This document shows positions 1 through 11,755 of a stretch of 64,000 nucleotides of DNA, piece after piece (the first letter of the stretch is position 1; each line of letters opens with the position of its first letter). The stretch is taken from assembly GCF_002294725.1 (NCBI RefSeq), contig NZ_NSFT01000015.1, forward strand, positions 62,001 through 126,000, given 5' to 3'. Source of the stretch: Mesorhizobium sp. WSM4313 (GTDB lineage Bacteria > Pseudomonadota > Alphaproteobacteria > Rhizobiales > Rhizobiaceae). A program made the position numbers and the translations under genes. The notes beneath the pieces are model-generated. The model was not told the origin of the DNA. It saw only the letters and a list, made by a program, of their open reading frames with translations, and made no database searches.

Positions 1-762
1 GCCGAAGCCATCCATGTCGAAAACCTGCACAAGAAGTTCGGCCAGCTGCACGTGCTGAAGGGGGTTTCGCTGTCGGCGCGCGACGGCGAGGTGGTCGCCA
101 TCATCGGCGGCTCCGGTTCCGGCAAGTCGACGCTCTTACGCTGCATCAACTGCCTGGAGAACCCCACAAGCGGCATCATCCGGGTCAATGGCGAGGAGAT
201 CAAGCTCAAGGCCGACAGCCACGGCCACACCGTTCCGGCCGACCGCAGGCAGATCGAGCGCATTCGCTCGAGGCTCGGCATGGTGTTCCAGAATTTCAAC
301 CTGTGGAGCCACATGACGCTGATAGAGAACGTCATCGAGGTTCCGGTGCATGTGCTGGGCGTCAAGCGCGACGACGCGATCGCCCAGGCCGAGAAGCTGC
401 TTACCCGCGTCGGGCTGGCGGAGAAGCGCGACGTCTATCCGGCGTTCCTGTCCGGCGGCCAGCAGCAGCGGGCCGCGATCGCCCGCGCGCTGGCGATCAA
501 TCCGCGCGTCATGCTGTTCGACGAACCGACTTCCGCGCTCGATCCCGAGCTGGTCGGCGAAGTGCTGAAAGTCATCGGCGACCTGGCGCGCGAGGGGCGG
601 ACCATGGTGCTGGTGACGCATGAAATGAAGTTCGCCCGCGAGGTCGCGACGCATGTCGTCTATCTCTACAACGGGCTGGTCGAGGAAGAAGGTCCGCCGG
701 AACAGCTGTTCGGCGCGCCCAAATCCGAAAGGCTCAAGCAATTCCTCCGCAATGTCGGCTAG
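1..762 (+). CDS. Polar amino acid ABC transporter ATP-binding protein (5' end cut by window)
   Basis: This is the ATPase of a HisP/GlnQ-type importer that powers uptake of a polar amino acid across the inner membrane. The frame is open from base 1, reading AEAIHVENLHKKFG, so the true start lies left of the window and the GTG at 52 is internal. Walker A (GGSGSGKST), the signature LSGGQQQR, Walker B with LFDEPTSALD, and the H-loop VTHEM are all present and intact. The length and the insert after Walker A (EEIKLKAD...) fit the amino acid subfamily (known family trait). It is followed by its binding protein and two permeases, all on the + strand. The substrate cannot be told from the ATPase. Confidence 0.93.
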   Translation, partial: AEAIHVENLHKKFGQLHVLKGVSLSARDGEVVAIIGGSGSGKSTLLRCINCLENPTSGIIRVNGEEIKLKADSHGHTVPADRRQIERIRSRLGMVFQNFNLWSHMTLIENVIEVPVHVLGVKRDDAIAQAEKLLTRVGLAEKRDVYPAFLSGGQQQRAAIARALAINPRVMLFDEPTSALDPELVGEVLKVIGDLAREGRTMVLVTHEMKFAREVATHVVYLYNGLVEEEGPPEQLFGAPKSERLKQFLRNVG

Positions 763-819
763 GTGCCGGCATCAAGCGGAGCGAAAAACCGGGAACAACA
801 ACAAACTGGGAGTCCTGAC

Positions 820-1617
820 ATGAAGACTGTTCTCAAGACATTTGCCGCCGCGCTGCTTCTCGGCGTCGCGGCGATGGGCGGAGTGGCCAAGGCCGAGCAG
901 GTCAAGATCGGCGTCGCCGCCGAACCCTACCCGCCCTTCACCTCGCCCGACGCCAGCGGCAAATGGGTGGGCTGGGAGATCGACTTCGTCAACGCCGTCT
1001 GCGCCGAAGAGAAACTTGACTGCGTGATCACACCGGTGGCCTGGGACGGCATCATCCCGGCTCTGACGACCAAGAAGATCGACGCCATCGTCTCTTCCAT
1101 GTCGATCACCGACGAGCGCAAGAAGACGATCGACTTCTCGGACAAGTACTACAACACCCCGACCGCGATCATCGGGCCGAAGGACCAGAAGTTCGGCGCC
1201 ACGCCGGACGATCTCAAGGGCAAGGTGATCGGCGTCCAGGTCTCGACCGTGCATGCCGTGTACGCGAAGAAGCACTTCACCGGCGCCCAGGAAATCAAGG
1301 AATACCAGACCCAGGATGAAGCCAACCAGGATCTGGCCGCTGGTCGCATCGACGCGGTGCAGGCCGACTCGATCGCGCTCGGCGAATTCCTGAAGTCGGA
1401 CCAGGGCAAGGCCTGCTGCGACCTGAAGGGCATGGTGGCGCCCGACGACGAAGTGCTTGGCCCGGGTGTCGGCGCCGGTATCCGCAAGGAAGACACCGCG
1501 CTCAAGGAAAAGTTCAACGCCGGCATCAAGGCGATCCGCGCCAACGGCAAGTATGACGAGATCTCGAAGAAATATTTCGACTTCGACATCTATGGCGGCG
1601 CCACGCAGTCGAACTGA
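820..1617 (+). CDS. Periplasmic amino acid-binding protein of ABC importer
   Basis: This is the family 3 solute-binding protein (SBP_bac_3) that delivers an amino acid to the permeases encoded downstream. It is 265 aa. Residues 1-23 form a classic signal peptide (MKTVLKTFAAALLLG then AKA), and the mature protein starts at about EQVKIGV. The motifs GWEIDFVNAVC and WDGIIPAL are typical of the lysine/arginine/ornithine/polar group. I chose the ATG at 820 because it gives the signal peptide and has GGGAG seven bases or so upstream; an in-frame start at 763 would put 19 implausible residues first. The gene lies 57 bases after the ATPase stop. The exact ligand is not known. Confidence 0.93.
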   Translation: MKTVLKTFAAALLLGVAAMGGVAKAEQVKIGVAAEPYPPFTSPDASGKWVGWEIDFVNAVCAEEKLDCVITPVAWDGIIPALTTKKIDAIVSSMSITDERKKTIDFSDKYYNTPTAIIGPKDQKFGATPDDLKGKVIGVQVSTVHAVYAKKHFTGAQEIKEYQTQDEANQDLAAGRIDAVQADSIALGEFLKSDQGKACCDLKGMVAPDDEVLGPGVGAGIRKEDTALKEKFNAGIKAIRANGKYDEISKKYFDFDIYGGATQSN

Positions 1618-1636
1618 GCCCTCTCGAAATGAGTGA

Positions 1637-1660
1637 GGGCATGGCGTCCGCGCCATGCCC
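1637..1660 (+). promoter_or_regulatory. Intra-operon hairpin after the binding-protein gene
   Basis: A perfect 10-bp stem (1637-1646 with 1651-1660, GGGCATGGCG) has a TCCG loop and lies 20 bases after the binding-protein stop. It has no T-tract, so it is more likely an mRNA-stabilising or attenuating hairpin than a terminator. Such hairpins commonly raise binding-protein levels over permease levels in ABC operons; applying that here is inference. Confidence 0.55.
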
Positions 1661-1783
1661 GATCTTGCCACGCGTGCCCGCCGCTGACCTGACCATCGGC
1701 GGCTCGCCAGCAATCCGGGGACGAAGCTGATCGACGCCTTTCTTCCGGCCTCCGCGGCCGGCATCATCGAACTCCTGTCGCCC

Positions 1784-2476
1784 GTGGCGCCCGGCTGGGG
1801 CGGCACGCTGCTGGTCGGCCTGCTGCATTCGATCGAGATCGCCATAGGCGCGACCTGCCTCGGCCTCATGATCGGCACCGCCGGCGCGTTCGGCAAGCTC
1901 TATGGCGGCCCGGTGACGCGCGATCTGCTCGCGGTCTACACGACTGTCGTGCGCGCCGTGCCGGAACTGGTGCTGATCCTGCTGCTCTATTACGCCGGCA
2001 CCGACCTCATCAACCAAGTGCTGACGGCGATCGGCTACAGCCGTGTCGACATCAGCGGGCTCGCGGCCGGCATTTTCGTGCTGGGTTTCGTCCAGGGCGC
2101 CTATTCGACCGAAGTCATCCGCGGCGCCATCCTCGCCATCCCGCAAGGCCAGATCGAGGCCGCCCGCGCCTACGGCATGTCGCCGGGCCTGATGCTGCGA
2201 CGCATCACTGTGCCGGCCATGCTGCCCTTCGCCCTCCCCGGCCTGGCGAATCTGTGGCTCATCGCCACCAAGGACACCGCGCTGCTTGCCGTCGTCGGCT
2301 TCTTCGAACTGACGCTGGCGACGCGCCAGGCGGCCGGCGTGACCAAGGCCTACCTGCTTTTCTACCTTGCGGCCGGCGCGCTCTATCTCGCGCTCTCGCT
2401 GTTCTCCAACCTGATCATCGGCCGCGTCGAGGCCTGGTCGCGGCGCGGCATGCCCTCCGTCAGGGAGGCGCGCTGA
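1784..2476 (+). CDS. Amino acid ABC transporter permease (HisQ-type)
   Basis: This is the first of two inner-membrane permeases of the polar amino acid importer. It has about five hydrophobic segments and the EAA-loop sequence IEAARAYGMSPGLMLRRI, which contacts the ATPase. From the GTG at 1784 it is 230 aa, but no ribosome site precedes that GTG. The frame is open back to 1688, and a CTG at 1727 is preceded by GGGG at 1717-1720. That start would add 19 residues (LIDAFLPASAAGIIELLSP) that look like a natural N-terminus. I list the conventional start but think 1727 is likely. The stop overlaps the next permease start by one base. Confidence 0.9.
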   Translation: MAPGWGGTLLVGLLHSIEIAIGATCLGLMIGTAGAFGKLYGGPVTRDLLAVYTTVVRAVPELVLILLLYYAGTDLINQVLTAIGYSRVDISGLAAGIFVLGFVQGAYSTEVIRGAILAIPQGQIEAARAYGMSPGLMLRRITVPAMLPFALPGLANLWLIATKDTALLAVVGFFELTLATRQAAGVTKAYLLFYLAAGALYLALSLFSNLIIGRVEAWSRRGMPSVREAR

Positions 2477-3285
2477 TGTCCGCCGAAGCCTCCGCGATCC
2501 ACATGGCGGCGCGCGCCTCGATCTGGCTCAAGCCGCACCGCATCGTGCTGATCCTGATCGGGCTGGCGCTGGTTCTGTGCGCCGCCGTCTTCATGCGCTG
2601 GGACTGGCTGCCGCAATATTGGGAAATGGGCCTGATGGGCATCTGGCGGACGCTTTGGATCCTCGCCGTGACCTGCGCGCTGGGCTTTGCGCTGGCCGTG
2701 CCGCTCGGGCTCGCCCAGGCAGGCGGACCGATCTGGTTCTCGGCACCGGCGAAGGTCTTCTGCACGATCATCCGGGGAACGCCGCTACTCCTGCAGCTCT
2801 GGCTGCTCTATTACGGCCTCGGCTCGATCTTTCCGCAATATCCGTGGATCCGTGAATCCTGGCTATGGCCGTATCTCAGGCAGGCCTGGCCCTATGGCGT
2901 GGTAGCGCTGACCTTTTCCTTCGCCGGCTATGAGGGCGAGGTTATGCGCGGCGCCTTTGCCGGCGTGCCGCGCGGACAGTTGGAGGCCGCCCGTGCGTTC
3001 GGCATGAGCCGCTGGAAAATCTTCCGGCGCATCTGGTTGCCGCAAGCCTTCTACCGTGCTCTGCCGACGCTGACCGGCGAGACCGTGCTGCAGTTGAAAT
3101 CGACCCCGCTGGTGGCGACGATCAGCGTCATCGATATCTTCGCCGTCTCCTCCAAGGTGCGCCAGGACACCTATCTGACCTACGAGCCTTTGCTGCTGCT
3201 GGCGCTGATCTATATGACGATCACCGGTATCCTGGTCTTCGTCTTCAGCCGGATCGAGGCACGGATTCCGGTCAAGATCGGATAG
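2476..3285 (+). CDS. Amino acid ABC transporter permease (HisM-type)
   Basis: This is the second permease of the same importer, 269 aa, with an EAA loop (QLEAARAFGMSRWKIFRRI) and about five membrane segments. The ATG at 2476 shares a base with the TGA of the preceding permease, which indicates translational coupling. A longer in-frame reading that begins inside the upstream gene is an overlap artefact. Its TAG stop (3283-3285) is also the first three bases of a heptamer repeat array, an oddity described separately. The two different permeases plus one binding protein and one ATPase make a complete HisJQMP-type system. Confidence 0.93.
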   Translation: MSAEASAIHMAARASIWLKPHRIVLILIGLALVLCAAVFMRWDWLPQYWEMGLMGIWRTLWILAVTCALGFALAVPLGLAQAGGPIWFSAPAKVFCTIIRGTPLLLQLWLLYYGLGSIFPQYPWIRESWLWPYLRQAWPYGVVALTFSFAGYEGEVMRGAFAGVPRGQLEAARAFGMSRWKIFRRIWLPQAFYRALPTLTGETVLQLKSTPLVATISVIDIFAVSSKVRQDTYLTYEPLLLLALIYMTITGILVFVFSRIEARIPVKIG

Positions 3286-3363
3286 CGAATAGAGAGTAGC
3301 GAATAGCGAGTAGTTTCTTTATTTCCCCCTACTCGCTACTCGCTATTCCCTATTCGCTACTCG
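3283..3363. repeat. Fold-back heptamer array (TAGCGAA / CTACTCG type)
   Basis: Seven-base units read TAGCGAA, TAGAGAG, TAGCGAA, TAGCGAG, TAG from 3283 to 3313. A 15-base spacer follows, then CTACTCG, CTACTCG, CTATTCC, CTATTCG, CTACTCG from 3329 to 3363. The two halves are reverse complements, so the whole can fold into a long hairpin. The array starts exactly on the TAG stop of the permease and ends 16 bases before the next start codon. A second array of the same design lies at 37694-37800. Confidence 0.85.
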
Positions 3364-3379
3364 CTGCAGGGCAACACTG

Positions 3380-4381
3380 ATGCAACTCACCCTCGCCCAG
3401 GCAACAGGCCTATGCCGGATGGCGGCGCTTGGCGCCGGCGCCAATGGGGAGGCGGCGCAGTCGCTGACAGCCTCGATCATCGCCGCGGAGGCCGAAGGCC
3501 TGTCGACGGTGGGGCTGTCGCATTTCATCGACTATCTGGAAGCGCTCGAAGCCGGCCGCATCGACGGCAACGCCGATCCGGCGATCACGCGGCCGGCGCT
3601 CGCCGTCTATCTTTCGGATGCGCGCGGCGGACTTGCCCATATCGGCTTCGACCGCACAATCGACGACCTGGTCAAGGCGGCAAAACTGTTCGGCGTCTCG
3701 ATCTTCTCGCAGAAGAACGCCTACACATGCGGCGCGCTCGGCTATTTCACCGGTCGGCTGGCCGACCAGGGGCTGGTTTCCTTCGCCGCCACCAACGGAC
3801 CGGCGGTGCTTGCCGGCTCGGGCTCGGTCAAGCCGGTCTATTGCACCAATCCGATGTCCTTTGCGTCGCCCGCCGCCGACGGGCCGCCGCTGATCATCGA
3901 CCAGTCGTCGAGCGCGACCGCCTTCGTCAACATCCGCAAGGCGGCCGAGGACGGCAAGAAAATCCCCGAAGGCTGGGCGCTGGATGCCAGCGGCAACCCG
4001 ACCACCGATCCGGCGGCGGCGATGAAGGGCGCCATGCTTGCCTTTGGCGGCCAGCGCGGCGCCAACATCGCTTTAATGGTCGAGGTGCTGGCCGCGGGCA
4101 TTTCCGGCGCCAACTGGTCGCTCGACGCGCCCTGGTTCACCGATGGGGCGGAGAGCCCCGGCACCGGCCTTTTCGTTCTGGCCATCGAGCCAAAGCTGCT
4201 CGACCCGAATTTCGAGCGGCGCATGAAGGACCAGCTCGAGCGGTTGCGGCGGCGCTATGGCGTGCATATCCCCGGCCGCTCGCGCGCTGACGCCGCCGAG
4301 AAGGCAAAGGCGCGCGGCATCACCACGTCCAGGGCAGTGGTGCAGCGCATTTCGGAATTCGCCGAGCGTTATTCGGCCTGA
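3380..4381 (+). CDS. Ldh2/MdhB-family NAD(P)-dependent oxidoreductase
   Basis: This is a 333-aa cytosolic member of the malate/L-lactate dehydrogenase (Ldh_2) family. Known members include ureidoglycolate dehydrogenase, delta1-piperideine-2-carboxylate reductase and sulfolactate dehydrogenase. The family core is visible: AEGLSTVGLSHF near residues 38-49 with the conserved His, QKNAYTCGALGYF, and the NPMSFASP cofactor region. It directly follows the amino acid importer, which favours a cyclic-imine or 2-keto acid reductase acting on the imported amino acid; this is inference. Start ATG at 3380 with AGGG upstream. The substrate cannot be assigned from sequence alone. Confidence 0.85.
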   Translation: MQLTLAQATGLCRMAALGAGANGEAAQSLTASIIAAEAEGLSTVGLSHFIDYLEALEAGRIDGNADPAITRPALAVYLSDARGGLAHIGFDRTIDDLVKAAKLFGVSIFSQKNAYTCGALGYFTGRLADQGLVSFAATNGPAVLAGSGSVKPVYCTNPMSFASPAADGPPLIIDQSSSATAFVNIRKAAEDGKKIPEGWALDASGNPTTDPAAAMKGAMLAFGGQRGANIALMVEVLAAGISGANWSLDAPWFTDGAESPGTGLFVLAIEPKLLDPNFERRMKDQLERLRRRYGVHIPGRSRADAAEKAKARGITTSRAVVQRISEFAERYSA

Positions 4382-4588
4382 TTTTCCCTCCGCGATTGAA
4401 CTTTTTTTCGACGTGACACGACTCATATCCGGCACCCCACGCCGCGAGCCGCCCGATTGGCTTCGTCGCGGCTGGCGGCGCCACGCCGGGCGTTCAGGGC
4501 GGGGCGGGCGTGCTTGCTTCACGCCACCTTGATGCCGTCTCAGGTCAGGCCGTCTCGTTGGACACTGCTTCGGTGTGGACACTGCCCG
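4382..4588. other. Gene-free stretch before a strong terminator
   Basis: I see no protein gene or tRNA between the dehydrogenase stop and 4588. The stretch is GC-rich with several short self-complementary segments (for example around 4490-4520), and it ends in a strong intrinsic terminator at 4589. It may be a long 3' UTR or a small RNA transcribed toward the terminator. No clear promoter could be defined. Confidence 0.3.
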
Positions 4589-4614
4589 GAAAACCCCGCT
4601 TCGGCGGGGTTTTC
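4589..4614 (+). terminator. Intrinsic terminator
   Basis: A perfect 11-bp stem (GAAAACCCCGC at 4589-4599 with its complement at 4604-4614) closes on a four-base TTCG loop and carries T-rich 3' sequence. It lies 208 bases after the dehydrogenase stop and 140 bases before the next gene. It could end either the dehydrogenase transcript or a small RNA. Confidence 0.8.
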
Positions 4615-4753
4615 TGTTCTCCCAAATGCGGCGGGGCAGGCATTCCGGGCAAGTTCAAAAACAAGCCGACGGCGACTTCCGGTCGCTCTTTGCCTTTGGC
4701 GAGAAACGGATTAAGAAACGGCTTCAGCCAAGCATTTGCGCGCGGAGCCAGTC

Positions 4754-5737
4754 ATGACCGAAATCCTGCAGACCCCCAAGCTCGTCGTCGTCTTCGGCGG
4801 CTCGGGCTTCGTCGGTCGCCACGTCGTGCGAGCGCTGGCCAAGCGCGGCTACCGCATCCGGGTCGCCTGCCGGCGGCCCGACCTTGCCGGCCATGTGCAG
4901 CCGCTCGGCAATGTCGGCCAGATTCAGCCCGTGCAGGCCAATGTGCGCGTGCGCTGGTCGGTCGACCGCGCCGTGCAAGGCGCCGACCATGTCGTCAACT
5001 TGGTCGCCATCCTGCATGAGACCGGCCGCCAGAAATTTGGCGCCGTGCACGAGTTCGGCGCGCGCGCCGTCGCCGAGGCCGCACGCTCGGTCGGCGCCGG
5101 CCTCACCCAGATCTCGGCGCTCGGCGCCGATCTCAATTCGCCGTCCAACTACGCCCGCACCAAGGCGCTGGGCGAAAGGGCAGTGTTCGAGACGATTCAG
5201 GATGCCGTCATATTCCGGCCGTCGATCAATTTCGGACCGGAGGACCGCTTCTTCAACCGCTTCGCCGGCATGGCGCGCCTGTCGCCCGTCCTGCCGCTGA
5301 TCGGCGGCGGGCAGAACAAGCTGCAGCCGGTCTATGTCGGCGACGTCGCCGAAGCGATCGCGCGCTCGGTCGACGGCAATGTCAAGGGCGGCCAGATTTA
5401 TGAACTCGGCGGCCCGCAGGTGCTGACCTTCAAGGAATGCATGGAGGAAATGCTTGCCGTGATCGACCGCAGGCGCCTCCTGGTGCCGGTGCCGTGGTGG
5501 GTGGCGAACATCCAGGCGTCGATCCTCCAGCTGCTGCCCAATCCGCTCCTGACCAAGGACCAGGTGCTGCAGTTGCGTGAGGACAATGTCGTCTCGGACG
5601 AAGCCGCCAAGGCCGCCAGGACGCTTGCCGGGCTGGGCATCCAGCCGCAGGCGATCGCCACCATCCTGCCCAGCTATCTCTGGCGCTTCCGCGCCGCCGG
5701 CCAATTCCAGCAGCGCCGGCCGATCGCGGACCGTTAG
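4754..5737 (+). CDS. NDUFA9-like complex I-associated NAD(P)-binding epimerase
   Basis: This is an atypical short-chain dehydrogenase (SDR) of the kind annotated as complex I NDUFA9 subunit family, 327 aa. The glycine-rich cofactor loop FGGSGFVGRHV sits near residue 13, and the sequence RTKALGE near residue 136 is where a catalytic Tyr-x3-Lys occurs (YARTK here). In mitochondria the homologue is an accessory complex I subunit; in bacteria the role is uncertain, possibly quinone or lipid related. I chose the ATG at 4754, with GGAG six bases upstream, over an in-frame TTG at 4736. It converges with the P450 gene, with 8 bases between the stops. Confidence 0.85.
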   Translation: MTEILQTPKLVVVFGGSGFVGRHVVRALAKRGYRIRVACRRPDLAGHVQPLGNVGQIQPVQANVRVRWSVDRAVQGADHVVNLVAILHETGRQKFGAVHEFGARAVAEAARSVGAGLTQISALGADLNSPSNYARTKALGERAVFETIQDAVIFRPSINFGPEDRFFNRFAGMARLSPVLPLIGGGQNKLQPVYVGDVAEAIARSVDGNVKGGQIYELGGPQVLTFKECMEEMLAVIDRRRLLVPVPWWVANIQASILQLLPNPLLTKDQVLQLREDNVVSDEAAKAARTLAGLGIQPQAIATILPSYLWRFRAAGQFQQRRPIADR

Positions 5738-5745
5738 ACCAGTTT

Positions 5746-7116
5746 CTACGCCCGCCGGGAGACCTGCATCGGCAGGCCGCCCTGCGGCTGCGTGGTGAGC
5801 TTCTGCACCGGCCATGGCCGGGTCTGCGACGTAGCATCGAAGCGGAAGCGCGACAACAGGATCGCCAGCGCGATGATCGCCTCCTGCATGGCGAAGCTGG
5901 CGCCGATGCAGACGCGAGGCCCGGCGCCGAAGGGCAGGTACTGGAAGCGGTCGATCCTGTCGCGGTTTTTGGGATGGAAACGTTCCGGCAGGAAGGCGTT
6001 CGGCCTGTCCCACAGCTTGCGGTGGCGATGCACCACCCAGGGCATCACCAGCACGGCGGCGTATTTCGGAATATATAAGCCGTTCCAGGTCTCCGGTTCG
6101 ATCGGCTCGCGGTTGATCGAGGGCGCAGGCGGATAGAGCCTGAGCGCCTCCTCGAAAGCGGCGCGGGTGAGCGGCATGGCATCCAGCCACTTGGTCGGAT
6201 CGGGTTCGCGCGCCAGCACGGCGTCGATCTCCTGCTCGATCTTGTCGCGTTCCCAGGGCGCCCCGGCGAGGCAATAGATCGTCCAGCCCAGCGCCCGCGC
6301 GGTCGTCTCATGGCCGGCGCCAATGAAGGTGATGATGTTGTCCTCGACTTCGGCGCGGGTCAGCCCGTCCGGCCCCTCGGCGCGCAGCAGAAGCGTGAGA
6401 AAATCCTGCGGCACGCCGTCGGGATCGCGCTTCAGCCGCTCCTCGCGCATCTTCACTGTGTTGGCCACGATATTGCGGAAATAGGCCATGGTCTTGCGGC
6501 CGCGGATGCGGGTTAGCCGCGGCAGCCATTCCGGCGCGCGCAACAGGTCGAGCGGATCGACGCGGCCCATCGTTTCGAACAGCCGGTCGATCTCCTTGGC
6601 GAAGCTGCCGGGCTCGCCGGCGATCTCGCCGGAAAACAGCGTTTCGGCGAGGATGTCGTAGGTGAGCAGCGTCATGTCATGCGCGACATCGGTCATGCCG
6701 CCGGCCTCGTAGCGGGTGACGAAATCCAGCGTGCGCTTCAGCATCGGCCCGGCGAAGCCGAAGATGTGGCGCGGTGTGAACACCGGCGCCATCGCCTTGC
6801 GCGAGCGCCTCCAGACCTCGCCTTCGGCGGTCAGCAGCCCGTCGCGCAGGATCGGCCGCAGGATCAGCTGGCGCACAGTCGCCATCTTGTAATTCCTGGC
6901 GTTATCGATCAGCACATGGCGGATGAGGCCGGGATCGTTGGCGATGACCAGAGGGCCGCCGATGCCGGTCACCGAGATCCAGGGCTCGTTGTAGGTATGC
7001 TCGCCCCACAGCTCGAGCGGATTGCGGTAGACGATGCGCATCATCTCCAGCGTCGAAGGCGGCGTTGTGCGCGGCGTCGGCGCCGGCGGCACGAAAGGGG
7101 CGGGCTTGGTGTCCAT
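5746..7116 (-). CDS. Cytochrome P450
   Basis: This is a 456-aa haem-thiolate monooxygenase. The I-helix oxygen-binding motif AGHETT is at 267-272, the K-helix ExxR (EALR) at 323-326, and the haem loop FGAGPRVCIG has its ligand Cys at 403. No membrane anchor or signal is evident, so it should be a soluble bacterial P450 that needs a ferredoxin/reductase pair. No redox partner gene is adjacent. The proline-rich N-terminus (residues 8-21) is typical of the class. The substrate is unknown. It stands alone between an epimerase and gyrB and is transcribed away from gyrB. Confidence 0.95.
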   Translation of the reverse strand: MDTKPAPFVPPAPTPRTTPPSTLEMMRIVYRNPLELWGEHTYNEPWISVTGIGGPLVIANDPGLIRHVLIDNARNYKMATVRQLILRPILRDGLLTAEGEVWRRSRKAMAPVFTPRHIFGFAGPMLKRTLDFVTRYEAGGMTDVAHDMTLLTYDILAETLFSGEIAGEPGSFAKEIDRLFETMGRVDPLDLLRAPEWLPRLTRIRGRKTMAYFRNIVANTVKMREERLKRDPDGVPQDFLTLLLRAEGPDGLTRAEVEDNIITFIGAGHETTARALGWTIYCLAGAPWERDKIEQEIDAVLAREPDPTKWLDAMPLTRAAFEEALRLYPPAPSINREPIEPETWNGLYIPKYAAVLVMPWVVHRHRKLWDRPNAFLPERFHPKNRDRIDRFQYLPFGAGPRVCIGASFAMQEAIIALAILLSRFRFDATSQTRPWPVQKLTTQPQGGLPMQVSRRA

Positions 7117-7286
7117 GAAGCATGCTCCGCTGACAGCCGAATGTAGTGTCCGACGAAGCGGGCGTCCATCTGGCCGAGCAGGTCCGCGACCGTCACCAAA
7201 TGTGACTCGCGTTCAGCCAGCTTGCCGGTCCGTCGGCTGGGGTGAATGAAAGGCTTCTCGCCAAGCCGGCAAAATGGCCGCAAACC

Positions 7287-7315
7287 TTGGAAAACCAGCC
7301 GTTTGCGCCTATATC
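7287..7315 (+). promoter_or_regulatory. Putative sigma-70 promoter of gyrB
   Basis: A -35 box TTGGAA (7287-7292) and a -10 box TATATC (7310-7315) are separated by 17 bases, about 74 bases upstream of the gyrB ATG. Each box matches the consensus at four of six positions. The spacing and location are good; activity is inferred. Confidence 0.55.
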
Positions 7316-7388
7316 TAGGACATCAAAACGGCGCGATTCGGGGTGACTTTCCCGTGCCGGACCATCGACATCAATCAGACAGGTATTC

Positions 7389-9860
<2,472 letters not shown>

Positions 9861-9876
9861 GCGCGCCTTTACAGAT

Positions 9877-9918
9877 TCAAAAAGAAAGGCCCGACAGCTG
9901 TCGGGCCTTTCTTTTTGA
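9877..9918. terminator. Bidirectional intrinsic terminator between gyrB and pntB
   Basis: A nearly perfect palindrome of about 42 bases is centred between 9897 and 9898, with a GC-rich stem (GGCCCGACAG) flanked by A- and T-tracts on both sides. It lies between the convergent stops of gyrB (9860) and pntB (9934), so it can terminate both transcripts. Confidence 0.9.
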
Positions 9919-9933
9919 TGCCTGCCATGACGC

Positions 9934-11331
<1,398 letters not shown>

Positions 11332-11332
11332 G

Positions 11333-11755
11333 TCACTTTTCCTTCTTCTTGTACATGGCGAGCATGCGCTGGGTGACGAGGAAGCCGCCGAAGATGTTGA
11401 CCGAGACCAGCACCAGCGCGACGAAGCCGAAGCCCGCGGCCAGGCCGGAAGCGGCGATGCCGACGGCGAGCAGCGCGCCGACGACGATGACCGAGGAGAT
11501 GGCGTTGGTGACGGCCATCAGCGGCGTGTGCAGCGCCGGCGTCACCGACCAGACGACATAATAGCCGACGAAGATCGCCAGCACGAAGATGGCGAAACGG
11601 AAGACGAAGGGATCGATGGCGCCGCCCGAAAGCGCATGCGCGGCGTTGCCGGCAGCCTCGCCGACCGGTGCATTGGCGAGATCCTGCACCGCAAGGCGGA
11701 CGGCGGCGGTCGCCTGATCGAGCTGGTCGAGGGCTTTCTGCAGCTGTTCCATCAC
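11333..11755 (-). CDS. pntAB: NAD(P) transhydrogenase subunit alpha part 2 (membrane part)
   Basis: This is the 140-aa membrane piece of the split alpha subunit, as in Rhodospirillum-type transhydrogenases. The N-terminal 55 residues are an extra soluble stretch (MMEQLQKALDQLDQATA...). Four hydrophobic helices follow, including WSVTPALHTPLMAVTNAIS. The gene overlaps the pntAA stop by four bases (GTGA), so an alternative ATG at 11752 is also possible. The neighbours are pntAA upstream and pntB downstream. Confidence 0.95.
   Translation of the reverse strand: MMEQLQKALDQLDQATAAVRLAVQDLANAPVGEAAGNAAHALSGGAIDPFVFRFAIFVLAIFVGYYVVWSVTPALHTPLMAVTNAISSVIVVGALLAVGIAASGLAAGFGFVALVLVSVNIFGGFLVTQRMLAMYKKKEK

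Noticed and set aside
4460..4590. Possible tRNA in the 4.4-4.6 kb gap
   Set aside because: No cloverleaf with T-loop GTTCGA or an acceptor stem could be found by eye.
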